DNA of 64,000 bases, from contig JAGYLB010000087.1 of NCBI GenBank assembly GCA_018401055.1, forward strand, positions 74,772-138,771, written 5' to 3'. Position numbers and translations under genes: made by a program. The DNA is from Roseicyclus sp. (GTDB taxonomy: Bacteria; Pseudomonadota; Alphaproteobacteria; Rhodobacterales; Rhodobacteraceae). The notes under the pieces were generated by a model. That model was not told the origin of the DNA. It was given only the letters and a program-made list of their open reading frames with translations, and searched no databases. Below are positions 9,195-18,378 of this stretch, piece by piece. Numbering within the stretch: position 1 is the first letter of the stretch; each line of letters opens with the position of its first letter.

Positions 9195-9210
9195 GTCCGG
9201 TTTTCCGGAC
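9195..9210. promoter_or_regulatory. Palindromic activator site 1 (GTCCG-N6-CGGAC)
   Basis: GTCCG (9195-9199) and CGGAC (9206-9210) form perfect 5-bp arms around GTTTTC. It starts directly after the regulator stop and about 200 bases upstream of the molybdoenzyme gene. A second site with identical outer arms has its centre 31 bases downstream. Proposed binding site of the NtrC-type regulator encoded just upstream. A terminator is less likely because no T run follows. Confidence 0.6.
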
Positions 9211-9225
9211 GGCCATCGCGGTCCC

Positions 9226-9241
9226 GTCCGGATATCCGGAC
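9226..9241. promoter_or_regulatory. Palindromic activator site 2 (GTCCGGATATCCGGAC)
   Basis: A perfect 16-base palindrome with the same GTCCG-N6-CGGAC frame as site 1. The centre-to-centre distance of 31 bases is about three helical turns, so two regulator dimers would sit on the same face of the DNA. It lies 171 bases upstream of the molybdoenzyme start codon, an enhancer-like distance. I found no convincing -24/-12 sigma54 promoter between here and 9412, which fits a regulator lacking GAFTGA. Confidence 0.65.
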
Positions 9242-9411
9242 ATCGCGCGGCGCTGCAGCATCGTTGCCCCCTTACTCGCTGTATCTGAAATAATAATGAT
9301 GATCAGTGTCTTACTTGCCATTCTTACACCGATCAGCGGCCCCATTTTGTCGGACCAAATGCCACTAGACTGGGCGTGACAGGATTCCGAAAACATCGGG
9401 GAGGATGACGG

Positions 9412-10743
9412 ATGACACGTAAACTCGACCAGATCGAACGCGATCTCGTGCAGAAGGTGAAGCGCGGGGAAATCGGCAGGCGCGACCTTTTCCGCGTCTC
9501 CGCAGCCGGGGCAACGGCCCTTGCGGTGGGCGGGGTAGCCTTGCCGTGTCGACCGGTGCGGCGCGCGCCGACGCCGGTGGGCCGAACTACAAGGACATGA
9601 GCCGCGTCATGCCCATCGGGGGGGCCAATGCAACCGGGCGCTGGTTCGACTATTCGACCCTGATCACGCCGGTCGAACAATTCTACGTGCGCAACCACTA
9701 TCCCACGCCCCGCGCGGCTGATTACACGGAGCTTGATCCGGCCAACTGGAAAGTGCGCATCCACGGTGCGGCCGTCGCCAACCCGATCGAGCTGAGCTAC
9801 GAGGACCTTCTGGCGCTGCCGTCGCGCAGCATCTTCGCGACGATGGAATGCCACGGCAACGGTCGCAACCTGTTTTGGGAACAGCAGGGCATGATGGACG
9901 TCACCGGCGGCCCATGGGGCCTTGGCGCGGTGGGTCTGGCGGAATGGACCTATGTGCCGATGTCGGTGATCTTCGACCTCGTCGGTCTGCAGGACAATGC
10001 GGTCGAGGCGCTGTTCCACTCCGGCGTCGACGGTGAGGACATGCGCCGCCCATGGCGATCTCCGACATCCTGGAACGACCCGACGATATCGGGCTGGCCT
10101 ACATGATGAACGGCCTGCCGCGCAGCGACCGCACGGCTTTCCGGTGCGCGCGCTCGTGCCCGGCTGGGGCGGGACCGCGTCGATCAAGTGGCTGACCGAG
10201 ATCCGGATCGAGCCGCATCGCTTCTGGGCGCGGCTCAACGTCCGCAACGAGGCCTATATCGGCCCCGAACACGCCGCCGACACACCCGGGCCGAATGACG
10301 AATTCCTCGACGGCGTCACGGCCGCGGATGTGGTCGGCACCATGGTGCGCTGGATGAACGTCAAGAGCACCCTGACCGTGCCGCTGGTGCTGGACCAATC
10401 GCCCAACCTGCCGTCGAACTACCCGCTCGACCGCGGCGAGTTGCCCGTGATGACTGCAGGCCAGCACACCATGGCGGGCTATGCTTGGGGCCCCGATGGC
10501 GTGCGCGAGGTGCATTACCGGCTGAACGGCGGTGGCTGGCAGCGCGCGGCGCTCGTGCCGCCGAACCTCAGGCGCTACACTTGGGTGCGGTTCGAGTTTC
10601 CATGGGATGCGACCGCGGGCATCCACGAGATCGAGACCCGGGCCACCGACAACTCCGGCGTGACCCAGCCCGCCACCTATCCCTTCAACCTGCTTGGCAT
10701 GACCAACAACGCGATCCCGAGGTTCCGGATCGAGGTCGTCTGA
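9412..10743 (+). CDS. Tat-exported sulfite oxidase-family molybdoenzyme (SorT/SoxC-like)
   Basis: Probable periplasmic sulfite (or sulfane) dehydrogenase, about 443 residues. The N-terminus holds a twin-arginine signal, GRRDLFRVSAAGATALAVGG. The molybdopterin domain follows with ITPVEQFYVRNHYPTP, WKVRIHGAAVANP, LSYEDLLALPSRS and the pterin-ligand cysteine in ATMECHGNGRNLFW. Later come VRALVPGWGGTASIKWLTEI and a C-terminal Ig-like dimerisation domain (GYAWGPDGVREVHYR, ETRATDNSGVTQP). Frame changes occur near 9540 and 10050. A cytochrome c gene follows, the usual electron acceptor for this family. The upstream sensor genes and paired palindromes suggest substrate-induced expression. Choice between SorT-type sulfite and SoxC-type sulfane chemistry is open. 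Confidence 0.85.
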
Positions 10744-10770
10744 TCCCTCCAAGACACCAAGCCAGATCAA

Positions 10771-10798
10771 CGCGGCGGGCCCCCTTCGGCCCGCCGCG
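10771..10798 (+). other. Intercistronic GC hairpin after the molybdoenzyme gene
   Basis: Perfect 10-bp stem CGCGGCGGGC / GCCCGCCGCG with an 8-base loop. It lies between the molybdoenzyme stop and the cytochrome c gene. No U tract follows, so it looks like a transcript-stabilising or attenuating hairpin rather than a strong terminator. Confidence 0.6.
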
Positions 10799-10829
10799 CG
10801 CCATGTCTCACTTACCCGGAGCTTTCTCG

Positions 10830-11330
10830 ATGCCCGTTCGCGCGCTGATCCCCCTGCGTTCGCCGCAGGTGCTTGCCGCCTTGACCCTTGCCACCTCTGT
10901 CATGGTCGCCGTCGCCATGATGGCCCATGCCACCACCGATGACACGACACTCTCGGAGCCCGAGGTGATCTTGACCGAGCGCCTTGAGACTTGGCGCGGT
11001 CAGGGCATGTCGGATGCGCTTTTGGCGCAGATCAGCGATGGGGCGGCGGTGTTCCGCGACACCTGTGCGGTTTGTCACGGTGACCTGGGCGAAGGTGGCG
11101 CAGGCTATGCCACCCCGATCATCGACACCGCAGCGCTTGACAAGTTCCGGACCGGCCACCGCCTGTTTCTCTACAACCGCGACATGATGCCGTTCAACGA
11201 ACCCGGCACCCTCCCGCCCGAGACCGTCTGGCAGGTGACGGCATTCCTGATGGCCATGAACGGCTGGCTCGACGGACTCGACGCACCGCTGGGGCCGGAC
11301 AACGCCCGGGACGTGGCGATCGTGCCCTGA
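10830..11330 (+). CDS. Periplasmic monoheme cytochrome c (SorU/SoxD-like partner)
   Basis: 166 residues with a single haem c site (CAVCH). The N-terminal hydrophobic signal (VLAALTLATSVMVAVAMMAHA) either is cleaved or anchors the protein. A family-like C-terminal stretch reads RDMMPFNEPGTLPPETVWQVTAFLMAMNGW; its methionines could supply the axial haem ligand. ATG 10830 is preferred because GGAG lies upstream; ATG 10803 is in frame but sits in the hairpin region. As the gene following the sulfite-oxidase-type enzyme, it probably takes its electrons to the respiratory chain. Confidence 0.85.
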   Translation: MPVRALIPLRSPQVLAALTLATSVMVAVAMMAHATTDDTTLSEPEVILTERLETWRGQGMSDALLAQISDGAAVFRDTCAVCHGDLGEGGAGYATPIIDTAALDKFRTGHRLFLYNRDMMPFNEPGTLPPETVWQVTAFLMAMNGWLDGLDAPLGPDNARDVAIVP

Positions 11331-11687
11331 GGCCATCGACGATCAGCATGCTCTGCACGGAACGCTGCTGCCTTAGCGCCCAACTGCCCTGAGTTGGCCT
11401 GGACCAGGCGGCGGCGTGCAGCCTCGCGATGCTTTGCGCAAGGGTCCGGCCCCGGGCGCCCAATCCCGAGCACGGTGGCCGCTGTGCTTCGTCGTCCGAT
11501 CGCTGCTGTTCTCGCGGTGGTCGGTGCCGGTCTTGGCGACCGCCACCTGATCCAACAGTTTTTCGCTCATCGTGTGAAAACCCGGGTTCAGGTTGTTTGT
11601 CGCAACCCGACCCTGCCGACAAACCCGTTGGTCAGCGGCAGCCGCACATCACGTCTGAGGATTTCGCCCTGGAGAGCGACCGAAGCC
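11331..11687. other. 357-base region between convergent genes, nothing recognised
   Basis: Lies between the cytochrome c gene and the 3' end of the DUF418 gene. Short open frames exist on both strands (for example minus 11373-11570 beginning MSEKLLDQVAVAKTGTDHREN), but I recognise no family. A decayed gene or mobile-element remnant is possible. I see no clear terminator hairpin with a T tract. Confidence 0.3.
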
Positions 11688-12810
11688 TCACTCGGTGCGT
11701 GGGCTTCCCGCGTAGGTGATCCGTCGCAAGACCCATTCGAAAGGGCCCAGCGTGAAGCGGGAACGCCAGACCACCATCGCCGCAATCAGAGCCGCCGTCA
11801 CGGCTATGGCGGTGGCAACGGCGGTCAAGCGATCAAGCTCGCCCCAAAGGCCAAGCCCATAGCCCGAGAAAATCGTCGAGAAGATGATCGACTGGCCGAG
11901 GTATATGCTCAGGCTCGATCCGCCTGCAGCAAGCGCCTTCGCCATGATCGGCCCGGGCGGGCGCGACAGCGCGGCAACCAAGCCTAAGGTAGCCAGGGTG
12001 GCGGGCGGGGCCGCCGCCACCGTCAGCACCAGCCCCGGCACCGGCGGACCCCCATTGCCAGATTGCGGCCCCAAGCACGCTGGCCGCAACACCGGTTCCC
12101 AGACACCAGCGCCGCGCCCGGTGCCAGAGAGGGTGGGCGGTGTCCTCGATCATGCCCGACCGGACGGCCGCCAGACCCAGGCAAAACCAACCCAGCGCGG
12201 CGCTGCCCTGGATCAACAGGAAAGCCGGTAGCAAAACGGCAAAACCGATGCTGCGGAATGCGACAACCTCGAGGAAATTGCCCTCGGTGAGGATCTCGCG
12301 CTCCAGCGCGATGATGTCGCCGGGGGTCTCGGACGTGACGAGCACGAGCGGCAGGGTGACGGCAATCTGAAAGATCAGCAGCCCGGCGCCCAACCGTACA
12401 AGGCGGCGCAGCGGCCAATCGCGCAGAAGGTAGAGCACCGACCCGTTGATCGCATAGATCGCCAAGATATCGCCGGGAAAGAACAGGCAGCCATGGGCGA
12501 TGCCGAGGATCAAGAGCCCGATCATCCGGTTGCGATAGACGCGCCCGAAGGGCAGCCCACGCCGGGCCGTCGCGCGCATCAAGAAGCCAAGGCCGACCCC
12601 GAACATGAAGGAAAACAGACCATAGGTCTTCAAAAGTGCCAAGCCGTGGACAAGCCACATCGTGATGGCGTCCCGCGCCGTTTCCCCGACCGGCGCCGCG
12701 ATGTCGTCGAGCGCGGTAAACGCTATGAACTGGACGTTGACGACGGCAATGCCGAATAACGCGTAAAGGCGCAGGTAATCGGGCATGAGAGCGCGCCGCG
12801 AAACCGTCAT
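11688..12810 (-). CDS. DUF418 family (YeiB-like) inner-membrane protein
   Basis: About 373 residues with roughly ten membrane helices. The N-terminus has the typical opening LRLYALFGIAVVNVQF. The middle has YGLFSFMFGVGLGFLMRA and RNRMIGLLILGIAHGCLFFPGDIL. The C-terminal part has GGSSLSIYLGQSIIFSTIFSGYGLGLWG, ending in the family-typical FTLGPFEWVLRRITYAG. One frame change near 12050 separates the two parts. The start overlaps the TetR stop by four bases, so the two genes form one operon. The function of DUF418 proteins is unsettled; a transport role has been suggested for relatives. Confidence 0.85.
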
Positions 12811-13412
12811 GGTCGGGTAAAGACCGATAGCGCCAAGCCAAGCATGTCCCGGATGCGGGTTCGGTCTTCGCCAGAGGCGCGTTGGGCGATGGCAAGGGCG
12901 ATCTGTTCGCCAAGGTATTTCGCCCCGGTCACCAAAGGCAGCCCATCCGGCACGTCAGCGCCATCATGACAGGACTGCAAGAAATCCGCATACGCCGCCT
13001 GCGCCATCTCGTCGATCTCCTCCACCCGGGCACGGGTCTGCGGCCCCCAACGGTGCGTGCCCGCACGCATCTTGTAGAACAGGCAGCCCGTCTCCATCCG
13101 CGGATCGTCGCTGGCAAAGTCGATCAGCGCGTCCAGCGTCTTGCGCAATCCCGTCCCGCCTTGCAAGACGGCGAATACCTCCGACAACACCTGTTCGGCA
13201 TAACGGTCGAGCACCACGCACGACAGCCCATCCTCGCTGCCGAATTCGCGGTAGAGCGAGGGCTTGGAGATGCCCGCCATCCGGCAGATCGCGTTGACCG
13301 ACACGTCGGCAGGATCGCGCTGCCAATAGGCGGCCATCGCGACGTCGAGCACCACTTCGGCGTTCATTGTCCGCGGCCTGCCGCGTGCGGGTTTCGGATC
13401 GTCATCGCTCAT
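12807..13412 (-). CDS. TetR family transcriptional regulator
   Basis: 201 residues. The N-terminal TetR HTH is visible: VLDVAMAAYWQRDPADVSVNAICRMAGISKPSLYREFGSEDGL. The ligand-binding helical part follows (GCLFYKMRAG, MAQAAYADFLQ, LGEQIALAIAQRASGED). The frame is intact. It is co-transcribed with and upstream of the DUF418 membrane protein, which it probably controls together with itself. A TetR-like palindrome lies 50-60 bases upstream of its start. The effector is unknown. Confidence 0.9.
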   Translation of the reverse strand: MSDDDPKPARGRPRTMNAEVVLDVAMAAYWQRDPADVSVNAICRMAGISKPSLYREFGSEDGLSCVVLDRYAEQVLSEVFAVLQGGTGLRKTLDALIDFASDDPRMETGCLFYKMRAGTHRWGPQTRARVEEIDEMAQAAYADFLQSCHDGADVPDGLPLVTGAKYLGEQIALAIAQRASGEDRTRIRDMLGLALSVFTRP

Positions 13413-13810
13413 TTGTCACCACTTGGCATTTGATATGCTGACGGCGCGTCATGGATATTCGTACCGGTCGGTAACATGATATCAAGGCAGAAGAGTGAAC
13501 CATAGCGGATACAGGCAGAACCGTCGTCCCGGCTGCCAGACCCCGAAACCCCAACTCGTCATCGATACCGGTCTCGCGCTAGCGGATGCGGCTTAGGGCA
13601 AGCATCCCACGCGCGCGGTCGTCGCCATCAAACTGGTCGTCGACGCGATGAACGCCTTCGCACCGCCAAGCAGGGGCGCGTTCCCGAAGGAGCCGCAAGC
13701 GCCCGACCCGGTCGGGCGCGCGCGGCAGTCCCGGCACCGGCTCCCGGAACGCCCGCTCGGCCGGGCGATGACCGGGCGGCCGCCGTTCCAGTCGAACCAA
13801 GTCGACCTCG
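13413..13810. other. 398-base non-coding region with a 21-base palindrome
   Basis: Between tetR (start at 13412, minus) and the 3' end of a GntR gene. Besides the TetR-type operator it contains a near-perfect palindrome at 13699-13719: arms GCGCCCGACC and GGTCGGGCGC with one central C. I recognise no coding sequence on either strand. The palindrome could be a terminator stem for the gntR transcript (without T tract) or a protein-binding site. Confidence 0.4.
13462..13473. promoter_or_regulatory. TetR-type operator TACCGGTCGGTA
   Basis: Near-perfect palindrome (TACCG/CGGTA outer arms) upstream of the tetR-DUF418 operon. The TACCGAC/GTCGGTA type of site is common for TetR repressors. Autoregulation is inferred. 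Confidence 0.55.
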
Positions 13811-14518
13811 TTACGACAAGAGCATGTCCCGCAAGGCGCGTTGGCTCTCGCCGCCGTCCCTGAAATCGAGGGCGGTGTGGATGTCGACCAGATGGGATCG
13901 CATCAGGGATTCGGCGTCGTCCGGCTTGCCGCTGGCGATGGCGTCGATCAGCCGTTCGTGGCAGTGACTGTCACAGCGCGCGCGTTCGCGATGCCAGTAC
14001 AGCGCAATGATCAACGCCGACCGCGACACCAGTTGGTCGACAAAACCAAGCAGGGTCTTCTGGCCGGATATCCGGGCGATTTCGGTGTGAAAAAGCCCCG
14101 ACAACCTGAGAGAACGCCCGTATTCACGGGCCTCGAGCGCCTTGTGCTCCTCGGCGCTGTGCCGCAGCAAAGTCTCGATATCGGCGGGCGTGGCGCGACG
14201 GGCCGCCTCCCGGGCGGTGCGCGGCTCGATCAGCTCGCGCGCCTCGAAGACTTCTTGCGCGTCGGCAGGTGTCGGCTTGGCCACACGGGCACCACGGTTT
14301 GGCACCAGCGTGACAAGCTGGCTGTGCGTCAGCGCCTGCAACCCTTCACGCACGATGGTGCGCGACACGCCGTAGATCTCGCACAATTCGGCCTCCGCCA
14401 GCCGGGTCCCCGGCGGCAAGCGGTGCTCGTGGATCGCACGTTCCACACCGACGCAGACCGGGTTGGCCCGGCCGTCATGACGGTCGCGTTCGGGGTCAAA
14501 GCCGATGTCGTGTTTCAT
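13811..14518 (-). CDS. GntR (FadR subfamily) transcriptional regulator
   Basis: 235 residues with start ATG 14516-14518; the frame is open upstream to 14599, but an operator-like site at 14544-14553 favours the shorter protein. The winged-helix N-terminus includes LAEAELCEIYGVSRTIVREGLQAL and VTLVPNRGARVAKP. The C-terminal FCD ligand domain follows with metal-ligand histidines in LSGLFHTEIAR and the SHCHERLIDAI / RSHLVDIHTAL region. It is divergent from the peptide-type ABC operon at 14807 and probably regulates it. The frame is intact. Confidence 0.9.
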   Translation of the reverse strand: MKHDIGFDPERDRHDGRANPVCVGVERAIHEHRLPPGTRLAEAELCEIYGVSRTIVREGLQALTHSQLVTLVPNRGARVAKPTPADAQEVFEARELIEPRTAREAARRATPADIETLLRHSAEEHKALEAREYGRSLRLSGLFHTEIARISGQKTLLGFVDQLVSRSALIIALYWHRERARCDSHCHERLIDAIASGKPDDAESLMRSHLVDIHTALDFRDGGESQRALRDMLLS

Positions 14519-14543
14519 GTCGCCGGTATGGTGCAGCCCCAAG

Positions 14544-14553
14544 TTGTATGCAA
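14544..14553. promoter_or_regulatory. GntR/FCD-type operator TTGTATGCAA
   Basis: Pseudo-palindromic site 26 bases upstream of the gntR start codon. The same ten bases occur at 31228-31237, beside another GntR gene. FadR-subfamily regulators commonly bind such TNGTATNCNA-like sites. Likely autoregulatory. Confidence 0.55.
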
Positions 14554-14693
14554 TCCGATTCGAGGATTGCGCCGCCCTGATGCGGTTCAGTAGGGACACC
14601 CACGGCGCCCGCTGTCATCATTGCGGCGAAATCGGGGGCAAAACGCCAAAAATTCCGCTTAATTCTCATGCAAAGTATGCAAGATTAAAAAAA

Positions 14694-14705
14694 ATTGTAT
14701 ACGAT
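14694..14705. promoter_or_regulatory. GntR/FCD-type operator ATTGTATACGAT
   Basis: Centred on the palindrome GTATAC, with ATxGTATACxAT symmetry, about 100 bases upstream of the binding-protein gene at 14807. A further GTATGCAAG half-site lies just upstream (14674-14683). The surrounding stretch (14660-14700) is notably AT-rich and is the likely promoter of the ABC operon. Confidence 0.6.
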
Positions 14706-14806
14706 CTTGGGTGGCGAATGTTGCCCGGACGGTCATGGGCCCCTCTTGTCCTATCAAGCACTCCGGTCGCCGCCGGTGGGCCGATCGACACCAACAGGAG
14801 TAGACC

Positions 14807-16460
14807 ATGCGTACGTCCCTTTTGAGAACGACGGCTGTCGTCGCGTTCGCCGCGACGATGACCGTCGCTGGCCCGTCCTGGGCCGAGACGACCCTGACCA
14901 TCGGCATGACCGCCGCCGACATCCCGCGCACCTCGGGCCAGCCCGATCAAGGCTTCGAGGGCAACCGCTTTACCGGCATCCCGATGTATGACGCCCTGAC
15001 CCATTGGGACCTGTCGTCCGAAACCGACCCCAGCGTCGTGATCCCCGGGCTTGCCACCGAGTGGGCGGTCAACCCCGACGACCCGACGCGCTGGACATTC
15101 ACCCTGCGCGAGGGCGTCACCTTCCACGACGGATCGCCCTTCGATGCGGCCGCTGTCGTCTGGAACGTGGAAAAGGTGCTGAATGATCAGGCGGCGCATT
15201 TCGCCCCCGATCAGGTCGGTGCCACGACCTCGCGCATGCCGACGCTGCGCTCGGCCAGTGTGATCGACGAGTATACCGTCGAGCTTGTCACCTCGCAGCC
15301 CGACGCCTTCTTGCCCTTGAACATGACGATGCTCTTCATGGCCTCGCCCACGCATTGGCAGGCGCTTTACGATGCGGTCGACGCCTCGGATCACCGATCC
15401 GGTGGCGCGGGCTGCCGCCGCATGGACGGCCTTTGCCGCCGATCCCTCGGGCACCGGCCCGTTCGACGGCGAGCTCTTGGTGCCGCGCGAACGCTTCGAG
15501 ATGGTGCGCAACCCCAACTACTGGGACCCCGCCCGCACCCCCACCATCGACCGTGTCGTGCTGATCCCCCTGCCCGATGCCAATGCCCGCACCGCGGCCC
15601 TGCTGTCGGGTCAGGTCGACTGGATCGAGGCCCCCGCCCCGGACGCCATCCCGCGCATCGAGGCCGAGGGCAACGTGATCTATTCCAACCCCCAGCCGCA
15701 TGTCTGGCCGTGGCAATTCTCCTTTGCCGAAGGCTCGCCCTGGCTTGACCAGCGGGTGCGCCATGCCGCGAACCTGTGCGTGAACCGCGAGGAATTGCAG
15801 GTGCTTCTGGGCGGCTACATGGGCATTCCGCAGGGCACGGTGAACGAAGGGCATCCGTGGTGGGGCAATCCGTCCTTCCAGATCACCTATGACCCCGAAG
15901 CCGCGCGCGCGCTGATGGCCGAGGCTGGCTTTTCCGCCGAAAACCCGCTGTCGGTGACGGTACAAACCTCGGCCTCCGGGTCGGGTCAGATGCAGCCGGT
16001 GACGATGAACGAGTATATCCAGCAGGGGCTGTCGGATTGCTTTTTCGACGTCACGCTGGACGTGATCGAGTGGAACACGCTGTTCACCAACTGGCGGCAA
16101 GGCGCGCTGTCGGATGGCTCGCGGGGCGCGGATGCGATCAACGTCAGCTTCGCCACGATGGACCCGTTCTTTGCCATGGTGCGCTTCGTCTCGACCCAGA
16201 CCTTCCCACCAGTGTCGAACAACTGGGGCTATTTCGGCAATGACGAGTTCGACGCGCTGATCGCGGACGCCCGCACCTCCTTCGACGCGACCGAGCGGGA
16301 TGCGGCGCTGGCCCGCCTGCATGCCCGCGTCGTCGAAGAGGCGCCGTTCCTGTGGGTTGCCAACGATGTCGGCCCGCGGGCGATGTCGCCCGCAGTGGGC
16401 AATGTCGTCCAGCCCAAGAGCTGGTTCATCGACATCGCGCCGATGACGATCTCGGACTGA
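14807..16460 (+). CDS. Peptide/nickel-type (family 5) ABC transporter substrate-binding protein
   Basis: About 551 residues, secreted (signal MRTSLLRTTAVVAFAATMTV up to SWAE). SBP family 5 motifs: LATEWAVNPDDPTRWTFTLR, GVTFHDGSPFDAAAVVWNVEKV, GTGPFDGELLVPRERFEMVR and NPNYWD. One frame change near 15385-15395 joins the N- and C-terminal parts; the latter runs from RITDPVARAAAAW to the end. It is the first gene of an operon with two permeases, two ATPases and an Asp/Glu-type racemase. The ligand could be a peptide, hydantoin-like or amino-acid-derived compound; this is inference from the racemase. Confidence 0.9.
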
Positions 16461-16477
16461 GCGATCCCGACCCAATG

Positions 16478-16507
16478 GGCCGCCGCGGCACCTGACCCGC
16501 GGCGGCC
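16478..16507 (+). other. Intercistronic GC hairpin after the binding-protein gene
   Basis: Perfect 11-bp stem GGCCGCCGCGG / CCGCGGCGGCC around CACCTGAC, in the 72-base gap between the substrate-binding protein and the first permease. No T tract. Probably protects the upstream mRNA or attenuates read-through so that binding protein exceeds permease. Confidence 0.65.
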
Positions 16508-16532
16508 GCTCCATACCCGAGGACCGCCGCAC

Positions 16533-17486
16533 ATGCTGATCTTCATGGCCCGCCGCATCGCCTACACGGTTCCGATCATGCTGGGCGTGTCGCTCGTGTG
16601 CTTCGCACTCGTGCACATCTCGCCGGGGGATCCACTGGTCTCGATCCTGCCGCCTGATGCCTCGGTCGAGCTGCAAGACCAGCTGATGGCGATCTACGGC
16701 TTCGACCGGTCCTATCCCGAACAATTCTTGCGCTGGCTCGGCCGCGCGCTGCAGGGCGATCTGGGCAATTCCATCGCAACGGGCCGCCCCGTTACCGCCG
16801 AAGTGATGAACGCGGTCGGCAACACTCTGATCTTGGCCGTCACCGCAACGCTGATCGGATTCACGCTCGGCGGGCTTTTCGGCTTCGTCGCGGGGTTTTT
16901 CCGCGACAGCTGGATCGACAAGCTGGCGTCGACGCTGGCCGTGGTGGGCGTGTCGGTGCCGCATTACTGGCTGGGCATGGTGCTGGTCATCGTCTTCTCG
17001 GTCGAGCTGGGCTGGCTTCCCGCCACCGGCGCGGGCCCAGGCGGATCGAGCCAATGGGCCTGGAACTGGGACCACATGCGCCACCTGATCTTGCCCGCCG
17101 TCACCATGTCGGTGATCCCCATGGGCATCGTGGCGCGGACCGTGCGGGCGCTGGTCGCCGATATCTTGCAACAGGAATTCGTCACCGGCCTGCGCGCCAA
17201 GGGCCTGCTGGATCGGGGCGTTCTGGCCCATGTCATCAAGAACGCGGCCCCCACCGCGCTGGCGGTGATGGGCCTGCAACTGGGCTACCTGCTGGGCGGC
17301 TCCATCCTGATCGAGACCGTGTTTTCATGGCCCGGCACGGGGTTCTTGCTGGGGCAGGCGATCTTTCAGCGCGACCTGCCGCTGTTGCAGGGCACGATCT
17401 TGGTGCTCGCAATGTTTTTCGTGATCCTGAACCTCGTCGTCGACGTAATGCAATCGGCGCTCGACCCGCGCCTGCAAAGGGGCTGA
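16533..17486 (+). CDS. DppB-type ABC transporter permease
   Basis: 317 residues, six membrane helices. Typical DppB/OppB start MARRIAYTVPIMLGVSLVCF with the HISPGDP motif, then YGFDRSYPEQFLRWLGRALQGDLG. The coupling loop is RTVRALVADILQQEFVTGLRAKGL, followed by ILIETVFSWPGTGFLLGQAI and the C-terminal NLVVDVMQSALDPR. Intact frame, four bases before the next permease. Confidence 0.93.
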   Translation: MLIFMARRIAYTVPIMLGVSLVCFALVHISPGDPLVSILPPDASVELQDQLMAIYGFDRSYPEQFLRWLGRALQGDLGNSIATGRPVTAEVMNAVGNTLILAVTATLIGFTLGGLFGFVAGFFRDSWIDKLASTLAVVGVSVPHYWLGMVLVIVFSVELGWLPATGAGPGGSSQWAWNWDHMRHLILPAVTMSVIPMGIVARTVRALVADILQQEFVTGLRAKGLLDRGVLAHVIKNAAPTALAVMGLQLGYLLGGSILIETVFSWPGTGFLLGQAIFQRDLPLLQGTILVLAMFFVILNLVVDVMQSALDPRLQRG

Positions 17487-17489
17487 GCC

Positions 17490-18378
17490 ATGGCCGTTGC
17501 GCAGACAGACATCGAGACGCTCGCCGTCGCGGACAAGCCGCAAGGCTATTGGCGCGGCGTGGGGCGTCGGTTTCTCAAGGACAAGGTCGCCGTCGGTGCG
17601 GGCTGCGTCGCGGGGGGCCTGATATTGATGGCGATTTTCGCGCCCTGGATCGCGCCGCAAGACCCGTTTCAGGGCACGATGATCCGCCGCCTGTCTCCCA
17701 TCGGCACGGAGGGCTATCCGCTGGGCGCCGACGAGCTGGGCCGCGACATGCTCAGCCGCCTGATCTACGGCGGGCGTCTGTCGCTGTTCATGGGGGTGAC
17801 GCCGGTGCTGATCGCCTTTGTCATCGGGTCGGTCATCGGCATCACCGCCGGTTTTGCGGGCGGCTGGGTCAATTCGGTCATCATGCGCGTGCTCGACGTG
17901 TTCTACGCTTTCCCGTCGGTTCTGCTGGCCATCGCCATCTCAGGGGCGCTGGGGGCGGGCATCATGAACGGCCTGCTGTCTTTGACGGTGGTGTTCATCC
18001 CGCCCATCGCGCGGGTGGCCGAAAGCGTCACCACCGCGGTGCGCAAGCTCGAATACATCGAGGCCGCGCGCGCCAGCGGGGCGGCGGCCTTCACCATCGT
18101 GCGGGTGCATGTGCTGGGCAATGTGCTGGGGCCGATCTTCGTCTATGCGACGAGCCTCATCTCGGTGTCGATGATCCTTGCGGCGGGGCTGTCGCTTTCT
18201 GGGGCTCGGCGTCAGCCCGCCCAATGCGGAATGGGGGCTGATGCTCAACACGCTCAGGAATGCGATCTACGTCCAGCCTTGGCTCGCCGCACTTCCGGGG
18301 GTGATGATCTTTCTCACCTCCATCTCCTTCAACATGCTCAGCGACGGGCTGCGCTCGGCCATGGATATCAAGCAATGA
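17490..18378 (+). CDS. DppC-type ABC transporter permease
   Basis: About 295 residues. N-terminal cytoplasmic tail and helix ([23 protein letters not shown]), then the DppC hallmark GTDELGRD-like region ([20 protein letters not shown]) and the loop [26 protein letters not shown] frame change near 18195-18202 (one extra base) separates LAAGLS from [14 protein letters not shown]. The C-terminus is [21 protein letters not shown]. Its stop overlaps the next ATG. Confidence 0.9.

Noticed and set aside
9241..9411. Possible sigma54 -24/-12 promoter upstream of the molybdoenzyme
   Set aside because: Best candidate CTGCAG-N5-TTGC (9253-9267) has TG instead of GG at -24 and matches poorly. The regulator also lacks GAFTGA.
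11373..11570. Short minus frame starting MSEKLLDQVAVAKTG as a possible transposase remnant
   Set aside because: No catalytic motif, no inverted repeats or target duplication visible. Left as unexplained.
13462..13473. Reading TACCGGTCGGTA as part of a promoter for a plus-strand gene
   Set aside because: No plus-strand gene follows in 13474-13810. It fits better as the operator of the minus-strand tetR operon.
15336..17279. Minus-strand open frame of 647 codons opposite the peptide-binding protein and permease
   Set aside because: Antisense shadow; His/Arg/Gln-rich composition and no recognisable domain, while the plus strand carries clear ABC transporter genes.
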